From assembly GCA_025667525.1 (NCBI GenBank), contig CM046882.1:522624618-522688617 (forward strand): 64,000 nt of DNA, written 5' to 3'. Below are positions 11,128 to 22,138 of this stretch, in pieces; the stretch's first letter is position 1; every line of letters begins with the position of its first letter. This DNA is from Glebionis coronaria. Lineage: Eukaryota > Streptophyta > Magnoliopsida > Asterales > Asteraceae. The position numbers and the translations under genes were made by a program. The notes under the pieces were generated by a model that saw nothing but the letters and a program-made list of their open reading frames with translations, had not been told where the DNA came from and did not search any database.

Positions 11128-13200
11128 ATGCGTACTAGATCTTCTAATTATCAAGAGCCCGAGCCTCAAGAAGATTTAGATATGGCAGGTGTTAACAACA
11201 ACAACATTCCACCGAACCACAATAATAATAATAATAATAACAACAATGCTCTTCCACAGCCCGATCTTCGGACCATGGAGGAACTTTGTCAACCAACCAT
11301 GTTTGGACGAGGAGGACCGATTGCGCCGATGCAAATCAACGCTCCTGAGTTTTCGTTGAAGCACCACATGATTCAGCAAGTACAAACAAACCCATTTCGT
11401 GGATTGCCTGATGATGATGCCAACAAACACCTCGACAAGTTCATTACAATCACCCAAAGCATGAAGTTGCTTGGGGCCACAATGGATGTTCTCCGCCTAC
11501 AACTCTTCCCACATACTTTATCGCATCATGCCGAGAAATGGTTTGATCGTCTCCCGAAGAATTCTATTCACACTTGGGATGATATGACTCAACGCTTTCT
11601 ATCGCGCTACTTTCCACCATCCATGGTCACAAGCCTTCGCAATCAGATCAGCGGTTTCATGCAAGATCCCGATGAATCTCTTTTTGACGCTTGGGAGAGA
11701 TATAATGTCTTGATCGATAGATGTCCAAACCACAACATGCTTCCCGTCACATTGATTGATACTTTCTACAACGGATTGACTTTTCGAGATCGTGATACGA
11801 TCAATGCAGCCGCCGGTGGCACATTCATGAAAAGGAGACCCGAGGAGTGTAGAGAGTTAATTGAGAACATGACTACCCACCACAAGAACTGGGATTCCTC
11901 TGCTTCTTCTAGGAACAACCCGAGAGTCAATGTTTCTTCTACCTCAGCAACCCCTGAGATGACCGAACTCACCCGCATGATGGCTGAAATGAGCAAAAGT
12001 ATTACGCTTCTCGCTTCAAACCAACAACAACAACAAGTTAAAGCGGTTGCTAATCCTTGTGAAACATGTGGCGGTCCTCACTCATACACCGATTGTCCTT
12101 CGACACAAGGAAATCCGGAAAATGTGTATGCAGCTTACGGTAATTATTCACCGGAAAATTACCAAGCTAGACAACAAGGGGATAGAAATCTGCTGAGCTA
12201 CCGTTCAAACATTTACCTTTCACCCGGTTTTTCTCCTCAAAACCAAAACCCCGCCAACAACTACAATAGAAGCAACCAAATCCCACCTCGTGCTTCTAAC
12301 CCTTATCAACCACCCACCCAACAACACCCACCCATTAATCCCGATGTTGACACCATCATGAGAACTCAAGGTGAGCAAATCAAGAATCTACAGAGCCAAA
12401 TAATCAATTTGAAAGGAGATATCTTGAAGCAAGGTAATGACATCAGAACCGAGGTTCGTGATAATCTTCAATCCTCCTTCATCACTCAAACAACTGAATT
12501 AAAGAATCTGTTGGCTAGTTTCTTGCCCGAAGCTCAACCTTCTTCTTCTTCGGGTTCTCTACCTTCAAACACCGTCACAAATCCGCGAGCTAATGTAAGT
12601 GCTATCACTACGCGTAGTGGAATTACCATTGTCAATCCACCTGACCCACCACCATCATCTACACCTCCTCCACCACCATATATCCCTACTCCTCCTACAC
12701 CTAGTGTTAGTACACCATTACCGTCTCCGACTCGTCATGACGATGTATCTCGGAAGGACCCTTCAACATCACAACCTTCACCTAACCCTTATCAACCTAG
12801 AATCCCATACCCTTCTCGCATAGGCAAGACCAATGATCTAACCAAGAATGACTGCCAAGTATCGAAATATGTGGATATGCTATCTAAAATGACCATCAAC
12901 ATTAGCCTTGTTGAAGCACTTTGCCACATGCCGAAATTTGTCAAAGCATTCAAGGAATTGCTTAGCAAGAAAGACAAGCTGATTGAACTCGCCAACACAC
13001 GATTAAATGAAAACTGCTCCGCAGTCCTTCTTAGAGAACTTCCAGAAAAACTTGGAGATCCCGGTCGTTTTGTGTTGCCTTGCGTGTTCAACAAAACTGA
13101 AGAATTTACTGCCCTTGCTGATCTCGGGGCTAGTATTAATTTGATGCCACTCAGTGTTTGGAAAACACTATCATTACCCGATCTCATTCCAACAAAGATG
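11128..13200 (+). pseudogene. Truncated second copy of Athila-like gag-protease
   Basis: This matches the ORF at 3731-6916 from its ATG through the start of the protease. Homology ends after the codons for IPTKM at about 13200, a few dozen residues past the DLGAS active site. The frame then runs into unrelated DNA and stops at 13221. By eye it differs from the first copy by a one-codon Asn-repeat change and roughly a dozen substitutions, several changing amino acids. That is clearly more than the LTRs differ. The truncated product would have Gag and the catalytic Asp of the protease but no complete protease fold. Confidence 0.85.
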
Positions 13201-16200
13201 ATAGCCCTTGGACCAAGCTAGACTAATCAGTTTTGTCAGAGTATAGAACTTAGAGGGACCTTTTAACAAGCTACATTTTCAATCTCACTATTTGTAGTGT
13301 TAATAGACAACTAGAGGGGATCTTGGTGCTGAATTGCGGCTAAAAGGGGTGATGGTTATAGCTTTAAGGGGAGTTTGGCTATTGTTGCTTAAGAGGTGAG
13401 GTTATCAGCATATTATTATTAATCAGATTGACTAAGAATGATAGCAGGACAACTGATTTTTATGGCCAATTTTATCACCTATAATACTTTCTTTATGTAG
13501 CACTTTGTCATCATTCTTAATGGTCTTATCATTTTTTGAGTTGCGCATATCTTATAGTATCACCTTCAAATGTTGCACCAGTACCTTAATGGTGAAGAAA
13601 ACATGCGCTTCATGTACCCAAAGTTAGGATTAAGGATCTTTGTGAATTTCCAGTAAAGACTTAAAAAATATGAATATTATGTGTGTAATATTCGTGTTCA
13701 AGTTTTATTTTAGTTCCAAAAGTGAAACAAACACTCCCGCATGATTTTACTGCATTTCCTTTCAGCTTATAATGTTTTAGATATGTGTGTACTTCCATCT
13801 TGCATCTAAAAGACGATACAAAAGAAGACCCCCGCAGCGAAGCGCGGGTCTTCCATCCTTGTACAAGCTATATAAGGAAAAACTCGATTTTTTTATCAAA
13901 ACAGTAAAAACTCGATTTTTATCAAAACAGAACAAACTCGATTCTTATTGAAATTTGATTATTATCAAAACATTCTTAAAAGATCTAAGATGATTATTAT
14001 TATAAAAAAACATATGAAGAAAACAGAGGAACACTGCTTATTATCTTTTTATTTATTAAAGATCTACGATCTATATTTACTAATAAACCAAAATAATTTT
14101 CAAGCTCCTCAAGCTTGCAAAATTAAAAACATTTTCTAAATTAACCCATAAGTACAAGTATTATAAGCTTGAGCATTAAAAATATAATAAAAATATTTCC
14201 ATACAAAACATATTTTTTGTAAACCTGAGTCAATTTAAAGATAAATAAAAAAATACTTTATTATTTTTCTTATTTTTGTAGTTATTATAACAAAAACACA
14301 ATGTACTTCTTTAATACATGATCTTATTTAATAAAAATAAACTTAATTAACACAAATGTATTTCTTTAGGCCTAAAACTAATGAAGCATGGAAAAAAATT
14401 TTTGATCTAAAAATATTCAACTAAAAGGCAATAATGTGTGAATTGAATGTGTCATACAAACATTTCTCAAGTCATTCCAATTCTAAATATTTTTAAAAGA
14501 ACAACCAGTTTTATAATTTTAAATGTTTAAAGGTTACATAAATAAATTTATTTAAGCTATTGTAAAAACACTAAATACCTAAAAACAATTAACTAAATTA
14601 AAAATAATATTACGTAGACATCAAATATATATTTTCTAATTATATTCAAATCTAAATTTTAATAATTATAGAAAGTCATAAGATTTATTTAAATTAAATT
14701 CATAATTTTGATTTAAATGAAAATAATAACTATATAATTATGAAAAGTAATAACACTAATTTAAATAAAAACTATATATAATTTCTAAAAAAACAAACCG
14801 GTGTAAACTTTTTTTTAAAACAAGAACGCGCGTCTTCAATTTATGTTATTTTTGGTAGCACATTAGAACCATGGAGCGTTTTATTTTTATCAAAAAACTT
14901 TTAAAAGGGAATGACCTGTTTTTTTACTTTTTATCTTTAGCATTTCATTTGAAATTGAAAAGAATAATATGGAACGTGATTAATTTGTTTTCAATTCCTA
15001 AGTTTAAGGGAAAAGTTTAGTTGTGCGTTTCAAGTCAATACCCGAAATACCACTATATCGGGATGCAAAATCTTGGTGATTGAATACAAACCGAGAATGT
15101 TTAAGCACTAATGCCACTATCAACGGTTTTGAATTTGAAGTAAATGATTCGGTTAGAATATTCGTGTTATTAGGGTTCCGACTACTTCTATATAAACCAC
15201 AAGGTGTGTTGTAAATTCTGCGCACCACTAATTATTCGATCATATAAATCCAATCAATTGAAATTTAAGGGTATTTTCTTCTTGTAATTGTTGATTTTGC
15301 AATTTTATTTTGTCCTTTGATACTCAGTGGTAGATATTTTTTTGTTATAATTATTGAATTTTGCTCGGAATATTGATGTCACTACTTCTTTGTTTGTCAC
15401 AGATAGAAGCCATGCATAAAATAGGTGTCCTGAATATGAGTATGCTTGCTATATGTGCGAGTGAGTCCGTTTAGCATCTAATGGAATTAAGGAGTGGATA
15501 GTAGGTTATTTCCCCTCTAATACAGGTTGTACATATACATATAGGTGAAAACGAAGCCTTACAATAAAATTCATTATTCATTGCTTCATACTACTACACC
15601 ATTTTGTAAAATAACACTTCTTTTTTGCCATTTAGTCTCATTACAATAAACTTCATTATTGAATGAACTATTAGGTATGAATTTAGTATAGAATAATGAA
15701 AATGTAAGTTTTTACATTATTATTAATATTTGCTTTTTTCCCTATCACTGACATAAGGTTTGTAATTGCGTTGTGTACGAAGATAATAGATGGATGAGAA
15801 ATTTATGAAACGGGCATTAGAAAGAAGACATTCTCAGCGTAAGGTATGTACTTTGATAGTAGTTGCTAAAGTCTAAAAATGAGTTAGACAAAATAAGGTT
15901 AATTGCTTAGCTAATCCGAAAATATGTTATGTTTTTCCCATATAATATGGTGTTTGCTTTTTTTTAATTCACGGTTCATACATGAGAGTTATTAGAAAAG
16001 AATATGCGACATGCAATTGTGGGTCACTTTTCTGGCGTTTAACCTTAGAATTGTTTTTTGAAATTTTAATACATTAGATAAATAATTTTGTTAAGTGTTT
16101 TGGATATAAGCCAATGATTTTTGAATGTTGAATGTTCTCTAAGGTGCTTAAGGTTTGCTTATTTAGGTAGGCTATTGCGGTTTGATGTGAAGAACATGTT

Positions 16201-16611
16201 TGTGATTTACGATAGAACTAGACAACTTGACATGAGGTGATAAACTCTTACGCGCATTTTGGTAGAACCAACACCTTACACCTTGACATAAGGTTTTAAG
16301 CCAAGTCAGACACTATATCCTACATTTTGATATGTATATTGAACGTAGGTTTATACCCTCGCTATTTATAATGTTTTTAAAATAGGTTATGGAATAACTT
16401 ATGTTGCTTAAGCTGAGTTATTTTTGTAGGATCTGGAGTCATTGACTAATGAGAATACAACAGCTACAAGAGCTACAACGCTCAACAAAGCACGACTACA
16501 AGTCCGGTGAACCAAGGAGTGAGTGTACTAATTGAAAAAGGAAGGTTATGTAGGTGAAGATAGAAAAATATCCTTGAAAATATTGGCAATTGTTGTGAAC
16601 TTCACTGAAAC
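13201..16611. other. AT-rich intergenic DNA with minor repeats
   Basis: No gene is recognised. The stretch holds a Helitron-like hairpin at 13824-13853 and a single copy, near 14015-14075, of the 66-bp unit amplified at 19501-19725. Between 14140 and 14800 it is extremely AT-rich. The ORFs 13948-14139 (plus) and 15004-15228 (minus) look fortuitous. A possible pair of small exons at 15790-15843 and 16430-16510 is discussed under findings. Confidence 0.5.
13824..13853 (+). other. GC-rich hairpin resembling a Helitron 3' end
   Basis: A 12-bp stem with one mismatch (GAAGACCCCCGC paired with GCGCGGGTCTTC) closes a six-base loop. GC-rich hairpins of this look sit just before the 3' terminus of plant Helitrons, but the following bases lack a clear CTRRT end, so the assignment is weak. 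Confidence 0.3.
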
Positions 16612-16832
16612 TAGTGGGAGTGGGGTGAAACCCACTTACCTCCATCTCAGCGTCACGTCAGCTTTTTACCAAACTCACCAAAACTCACCCAAACTCACCA
16701 CATTTGGTAATGACACTCACCAAACTCACCCAAACTCACTCCACATCACCCCATTTTTCCATTAAATATTTTTTATTCATATAATTAAAACATTTATTCA
16801 TACATTTAATTAAAACACGGGTACATATAAAA

Positions 16833-17222
16833 TTAAAACACAGTAGAAAGAAACATCGGATAAGTTTTCAAAACCTTCCAACAATTAAGAAGCTGAAATG
16901 GGCACCTATGCTCAGTTTCATATTCACGAATGGCGTTGTTAATTATATCCTCGTCACTTTCTCCAATTACCCGTGCACGCGTTGCGTTGTTGTGACATCT
17001 AACAAACCTACGCATGGCACACTTTACGCCCTTCCATTTCCAGATTAGCGTATGGTGTCTTTTTTTCCTTGGATCTTCTAAATGACCCTCCATCATTTGC
17101 ACAACTAAATTCCAAAAAACCCGAGTATCAGTTCGATTACTTGGCATGGTGTTTTGAGCAACCGAGTACCAAGCATGACACAAAACTATTTCTTCCGCGG
17201 GGGTCCAAACTATAGATGCCAT
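16833..17222 (-). CDS. SANT/trihelix-like small protein, transposon-associated
   Basis: The ORF has 129 codons from a real ATG at 17222. The N-terminal half carries a Trp-anchored helix pattern (WTPAEEIVLCHAWYSVAQ, then FWNLVVQMMEGH) typical of plant Myb/SANT-like proteins related to PIF/Harbinger ORF1. The C-terminal part (NCWKVLKTYPMF) matches the usual end of the DNA-binding half of that family. Full-length relatives continue into a longer C-terminal domain, so this is short. A TATA box lies about 75 bases upstream, with a pyrimidine-rich leader between. It could be an expressed DNA-binding protein that recognises the element's ends, or a truncated remnant. Family membership is recalled, not searched. 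Confidence 0.6.
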   Translation of the reverse strand: MASIVWTPAEEIVLCHAWYSVAQNTMPSNRTDTRVFWNLVVQMMEGHLEDPRKKRHHTLIWKWKGVKCAMRRFVRCHNNATRARVIGESDEDIINNAIREYETEHRCPFQLLNCWKVLKTYPMFLSTVF

Positions 17223-17297
17223 TGGAGTAATGAAAGATGGAGATGAAGATGAGATGTTTGATTTTGTGTGTGTGAAAAATGAAGAAGATGATATGGG

Positions 17298-17305
17298 TAT
17301 TTATA
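17298..17305 (-). promoter_or_regulatory. TATA box for SANT-like ORF
   Basis: On the minus strand TATAAATA lies about 75 bases before the ATG at 17222, and the leader between them is rich in C, T and A. Placement fits a plant promoter. Confidence 0.5.
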
Positions 17306-17738
17306 AGTAAATTTTGGGTAAAAAAAATTTTCTTTTTTTAATTTGAGAAAAAACGGTAAGATTAAAAATTGGTGGGGCCAATAGTCAGAAACTCACTGGG
17401 TGAGTTTGCATAGGATTTTAGCTTGCCAGCAAATGACTCGCGCGCGGGTTGGGTGGGCAGGGGTGGCAGCTGCGCGTGGGTGAAGGGAGTTCACGGGTGG
17501 GTTGGAACCCACTCCCACCAGCCTGACAGTAAGTTTATGTACTTTTCATTTTGAATTTATTTCAAACACTTGGTGTTTTTGGCTTGGTTTATCCCAGTCA
17601 GCTTGAATTGTTTGGTTGGTTTTTTGAGATACGATGAGTTTATTGTTTATGTAGTCTTTTTTATAAATATCCATGAATATTCTTAATGTTATTACCTGTA
17701 CAAAATAGGTTTTTTTTTCTTAAGAAAGACGCTTAAGA

Positions 17739-17972
17739 GTGTGTTTGGTACGAGTGAATCATAAAGAATGGAAATACAGAATATGGTTGTAGAGAAAGAG
17801 AATGGTTGTGAAAAAATTAAACGTAATTCATTGTTTGGGAAGAGCAGAGAATGAAGTGCTCGATTTTAGCAGAGAATGGAGTGCTCAAATTGACCAGAGA
17901 ATCGACTCCTCTGTTTGGTACGACCAAAGAGTCTTTCCGTATTGAATAATCATACATAATTCCAAACACTAT
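17739..17972. mobile_element. Possible MITE with GTGTTTGG ends
   Basis: The left end carries AGTGTGTTTGG and the right end CCAAACACTAT, an inverted pair about 230 bp apart, with weak further complementarity inside. GTGTTTGG-type ends are frequent in plant MITEs. No clear target duplication was found, so this is tentative. Confidence 0.3.
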
Positions 17973-19500
17973 GTAACTTGCACGTGATAGTATGTCCCTT
18001 ATTTATTTGTTGTGCTAATTCACAGGGAAATACATGGCGAGAATGGTATGTTGTTCATCCATGTTAAGATGGTCTTATGCTACTTACTTAAGATGCCTTT
18101 GAAGCAAGTTGCCTTTATGACTGAAAGCTACTATACATATTGTGTTATAACTAGATTTACAGTAAAGAACTGAAGCATAATGAGCACTTTATTAATTATT
18201 CTTTTATACTTGCTTTGAGTTGATTATAGAAAAAATTTAGATGTGTTATGCAATTTTTGTGTAGAAGTTTTGTTTACTAATCTTTGAATGAGAAGTATTT
18301 AGTATAAAAAAGCTCTTTTTTTTACTCGGAATTGATTCAGTTAAAACCAAAGGCGGTTAACTACGATATGTTGTCGAGTAATGGTTTGTTCACATCTCCA
18401 AAGGATTTAATATGAAAACAATGTATTCATGACGGAGGCAACCGATTAGTTTTTGGGCTACAAGAAGTAAAGTCTCTTTTTTTAAGTAGACATTTATTGT
18501 AAAAGGGAATTTAAATGTAATGTACACGGGTATGTCAACACTTTTTAACCTTCCTAAACATTCATTATTCTAAGCACATCTTTTTTATTTTAAAATGTGT
18601 GTTTAAAATAATACTCTATAATATTAATATATATCAAAGGTAAGTAATTTTATTAAAAAACAATTTAAGTAAACAGATTTATGTATTTTAAAAGATAAGT
18701 TTTAATGTTTTAGTATCACATCACGAAATTTATTATGTCATATACAAATGATTACAAATGTCTTCTATAAAGAAGTGACTCATGGTCTATGAATGCGCAC
18801 AATGTATATGACATGTTATCATACCAAGGTTGGTAATTAGGCCATCCGACGAGCGTTTAACACTAAAGACCGTCCGAAATTAGTTTCTAATTTTCAGTTT
18901 CATTTGTAATGACCATTAACAAAAGGTAGGGACAATCACTTTCAAAAGTAGGTTTGTATCTAGCACGTCATGTTTTCACTCACGAACAACTATACATAGT
19001 TGTTTTAATAGTGAATAGAAAGAAATGGTTTGAAGGTTTTAGTTTGTGATCCAGTAGGTAATGTATCTAAAACAACAACAAATGTGGTCTACTTACACAA
19101 TATATATTGAACAAGGTTTAATGGTATCAGAATATATACTTTTAAATGCTTTTCCCATATTTTGTAAATTATAACTACATACATATTATTGTTAACAATT
19201 TTCTTTTAATTGTTTTTGTTTTCAACTGTTAGGTGTTCACGTCATGCGCATTAGCTGTTAACTTTATTCGCTCTCACATACGTCAATTTAAAGACCAAAA
19301 TGATTGAAAATATATTATTATGACTGTTACGAAGTTAAACGCTTATCGAATACTTCATGTTATTTTTTATGAATTCTTTTCATTTATTACCAAAACCCGT
19401 TTTGTTTCTTTTAATATTAAGACCTGTTTGTTATTATTTACAAAAATCACTTATTAAGCTATACCCAACGTTAGACGGGTCTTTAAGCTAGTGATTAATG

Positions 19501-19725
19501 CATGAAGAAAACAGGGAAACACTGCTTATTATCTTTTTATTTATTAAAGATCTATAATGATTAATACATGAAGAAAACAGAGAAACACTGCTTATTATCT
19601 TTTTATTTATTATAGATCTATGATGATACATGAAGAAAACATAGAAACACTGCTTATTATCTTTTCATTTATTAAAGATCTATGATGATTAATACATGAG
19701 GAAAACAGAGAAACACTATTTATAA
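19501..19725 (+). repeat. Tandem repeat, 62-66 bp unit, about 3.5 copies
   Basis: Successive units start with CATGAAGAAAACA, CATGAAGAAAACA, CATGAAGAAAACA and CATGAGGAAAACA at 19501, 19567, 19629 and 19695. Each continues into ACACTGCTTATTATC and a shared AGATCTA. A single related unit lies near 14015-14075. Confidence 0.85.
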
Positions 19726-19840
19726 TTATACAAAACAGGGGAAATAGATAAAGATATATTTTTAATTCATATAAATCATTATTTTTGGTGGCACCATCGG
19801 TGGATTCATCATTTGAGTGTTTGGATATTAGCGGCGACAT

Positions 19841-19844
<4 letters not shown>

Positions 19845-19875
<31 letters not shown>
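19845..19875. repeat. (GA)n microsatellite
   Basis: About fifteen uninterrupted GA dinucleotides lie here, flanked by unique sequence. Confidence 0.95.
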
Positions 19876-19878
<3 letters not shown>

Positions 19879-20327
19879 CGTGTGTTCTAGATGTTTGGTT
19901 TTTCAGTTCATCAAAATGTCGGGCCCAAATTAAGCTAAGCTAACTGATTAAGGCTGCTTGTATACATCACATCAAAAGAGAAAATTTATGTTTTGGTCAT
20001 GTCTCCATGCTGTAGCCTTTATAGGCCAGACAACAAAATATTTCTTGCTATGACCATGCTTTATTCAAACGTGCTTTATCTATGCTAGCGTTTGACACGT
20101 GTCGTGCTCTACCTTACTTTTTTAGACCCACTAATTATTGGGTTACCCCACCCTGGCTCACTTTATCCACTTAGTATTTGTTGTATAATAAAAAAAAAAT
20201 TATTAAGAGTTAAGGCATTTCAGTACTAGAGCTTAAGCCTACTTACTCATCAAGTTACTATAGATGGTACTCATACACAATAATTTCTAAGTTCAAAAAT
20301 ACAATATGTTATAATTATGTTTTACTA

Positions 20328-20920
20328 GGAAAAAGTTTTATGTAGAACCTTCTTTTAGCATAGACCCCAACAACCAATCTCAGCAACCCATTTTTTTCAT
20401 CTAACAAACAAACATATTTCTTTAAAAATTAAATATCTCACAAACCGTTAATCGTTACGCAAAATGAAACATAACATCGCGACGAGAATTAAATCATCTA
20501 TCTATCGAGGGGCACATGTATATACTTTCGACGAACTTTTTTTCGATTTTTTTTCTTAAGTCACGTCACAAAAAATCATATATAATTCGTATCTCGAATC
20601 ATATATGATTTTCAGAAATCATATATGATTTCATGAAATCATATATGATTTGTGAACGAATCATATATGATTTTCTCAGACGTGACTTAAGAAAACAAAT
20701 AAAAAAAAAGTTCTTCGAAATTATATACATGTGCCCCTCGATAGAAAGATAATTTAATTCTCGTTGCAATGGTATATTATTTTTTTTCGTTTGACGATTT
20801 ATCGTTTGTGAGATATTTAATTTTTAAAAAAGTGGTAAAATGTGGGTTTTTTATAAAATGGGTGGTTGTGATTGGTTAATTGGGTCTATGTTATTTTAAA
20901 GGTTACATGGATCTCAACTT
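20328..20920. mobile_element. Foldback MITE, Mutator-like, with 10-bp target duplication
   Basis: The 593-bp element is almost entirely one long inverted repeat. The left arm (CATAGACCCCAACAACCAATC, with CACAAACCGTTAATCG and CGAGGGGCACATGTATA further in) pairs with the right arm in reverse order. It is bounded by a perfect 10-bp direct repeat, TGTTTTACTA, at 20318-20327 and 20921-20930. Target duplications of 9-11 bp are characteristic of Mutator-like elements. There is no coding capacity. At the centre are palindromic repeats. Confidence 0.75.
20574..20672. repeat. Palindromic repeat cluster AATCATATATGATT at the MITE centre
   Basis: Four perfect copies of the 14-bp palindrome AATCATATATGATT and one degenerate copy occur within 100 bp, separated by 7-12 bases. 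They lie between the arms of the foldback element. Confidence 0.85.
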
Positions 20921-21107
20921 TGTTTTACTATTGTTCAACTTTCAAAATATATAAAAAAAAAGTCCTATGAATTAAATTGATAATAAAAATATGCAAAATA
21001 AAATGACAAGGAAGAAGTAAATGAAAAAGTTATTATCATAAAAAAAAGAATTCACAAATTTTGAATGATAAAAGAATGGTTAATAAATGAGATGTCATCT
21101 TTCTATA

Positions 21108-21840
21108 TCTCTACTACTTATAAAGAAAAAACCCCAAAACCTTGAATGTTGAAAAATGACTTAATTATGGAATTGTTGAAAAATTTAATGCATAGAAGTT
21201 GGATATTAATTATGAAATTGTTGAAAAATTAAATGCACATAAGTTAGATAAAATAAGAAATGTTGAAAAATTAAACCATAAACAATTGCATAATTTACCG
21301 GGTCACGGGTTCCACCATCGGATTAATTCGGTCGAGTAACTTGGTCACGGGTTCCACCAACGGGTCAACCCGGTTGAGTCATCAGGTCACGGATCGACCA
21401 TCGGACTAAGCCGATTGAGTCACCTGGTAACGGGTTCGGCCATCGAGCCAATCTTTTCGAGTCACGAGTTCGACCATCGGGTTAACCCGATCGAGTCACC
21501 GGGTCACGAGTTCGACAACCGGGTCAATCCTGTCGAGCCACCGGGTCACCGGTTTCGACCACCGGGTCAATCCTATCGAGTCGGGTCACGGGTTCAACCA
21601 CCGGGACACGGGTTCGACCACCGAGTCAACCCGATCGAGTCTATGGGAACAGGATCGCCTACCGGTTCAACACGGACGAGTCACCAGGTTACCGATTCGA
21701 CCATCGGGTCAATTAATAAATCATTAACTATCTATCGCTAAGCAATTATTGGGTCACGCGTTCGACCATCAAATCAATTAGCATATCATTAATTACATGT
21801 CTTTAGGTAATTCCGCTGCTATGCGCGGGTAATCGTCTAT
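21108..21840 (+). mobile_element. Possible short non-autonomous Helitron
   Basis: The left end is A followed by TCTCTACTAC, as expected for a Helitron 5' end inserted at AT. The right end has a short GC hairpin (CCGCTGCTATGCGCGG) about ten bases before the proposed terminus. The terminal bases (CTATA) do not fit the CTRRT rule well. No Rep/helicase coding is present. The interior carries a minisatellite. Confidence 0.4.
21299..21778 (+). repeat. Degenerate minisatellite, unit about 45-52 bp
   Basis: About ten variant copies contain GGGTCACGGGTTCGACC, then ATCGGGTCAA, then a C/G-rich GTCGAGTCAC. The array is much more GC-rich than its surroundings. It opens a 108-codon plus-strand ORF that is a by-product of the repeat. 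Confidence 0.8.
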
Positions 21841-22138
21841 ACCCTATAAAGGGTGTATCCCAATTGTTGAATGTTGAAACTTGAAAAATATTTATGGAAT
21901 GTATTGAAAATGTCAAACCTTACGAAGGAAGCATCTAAAAATCCGGCCAAGTTATAATTTCACACTGATACCATCATTATTCACAAACCCGTTTGCAATC
22001 TCACTAAAAAACCTTAACTCGCCATCATCATCATATGAAAAAACACAATAGCTTCTAGGACGTAGCCGAGCCACTAGTGGAGTGGCCAAGGAGGCCTACT
22101 ATACCGATACTGGATTAGTAACCGGTGAAATACTCAAA
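21841..22138. other. Spacer, right half probably mitochondrial-derived
   Basis: The first 150 bases are AT-rich and unassigned. From about 22050 the sequence becomes less AT-rich and, read on the minus strand, looks like the stretch downstream of mitochondrial rps13 in plants. The exact left junction cannot be set by eye. Confidence 0.4.

Larger units (their letters stand above)
1533..13200 (+). mobile_element. Non-autonomous Athila-like Ty3/gypsy element, tandem LTR-internal-LTR-internal
   Basis: Two 1951-bp LTRs (1533-3483 and 8930-10880) enclose a 5.4-kb internal region. A second internal copy follows the second LTR and stops abruptly near 13200, inside the protease region. Both internal regions begin with a primer-binding site like the end of tRNA-Asp. 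The only coding capacity is a Gag-protease ORF; I found no reverse transcriptase, RNase H or integrase on either strand of 3484-8929. Elements of this design (LTRs plus gag without pol) are known in plants and depend on enzymes from relatives. The LTRs differ at about three positions by eye, so the element is young. The Athila assignment rests on the style of the protease and on the polypurine tract. Confidence 0.88.
16612..17520 (-). mobile_element. Small TIR element carrying a SANT-like ORF (PIF/Harbinger-related)
   Basis: The ends form an imperfect inverted repeat of about 24 bp. The left end reads TAGTGGGAGTGGGGTG and the right end, on the opposite strand, TGGTGGGAGTGGGTTCC; both continue into AACCCAC. 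The enclosed 909 bp hold one minus-strand ORF with its own TATA box. A SANT/trihelix-like protein is the typical second protein of PIF/Harbinger transposons, and no transposase ORF is present, so this looks like a non-autonomous derivative. I could not define a clean target-site duplication, so the exact borders are uncertain. Confidence 0.5.
17973..20317. other. AT-rich intergenic DNA
   Basis: No gene is recognised on either strand. The stretch contains a 66-bp tandem repeat (19501-19725) and a GA microsatellite (19845-19875). The minus ORF 19610-19840 overlaps the repeat and is not credible. Confidence 0.5.

Noticed and set aside
21415..21741. 108-codon ORF in the minisatellite
   Set aside because: It consists of the repeat unit read in frame and has no known domain.
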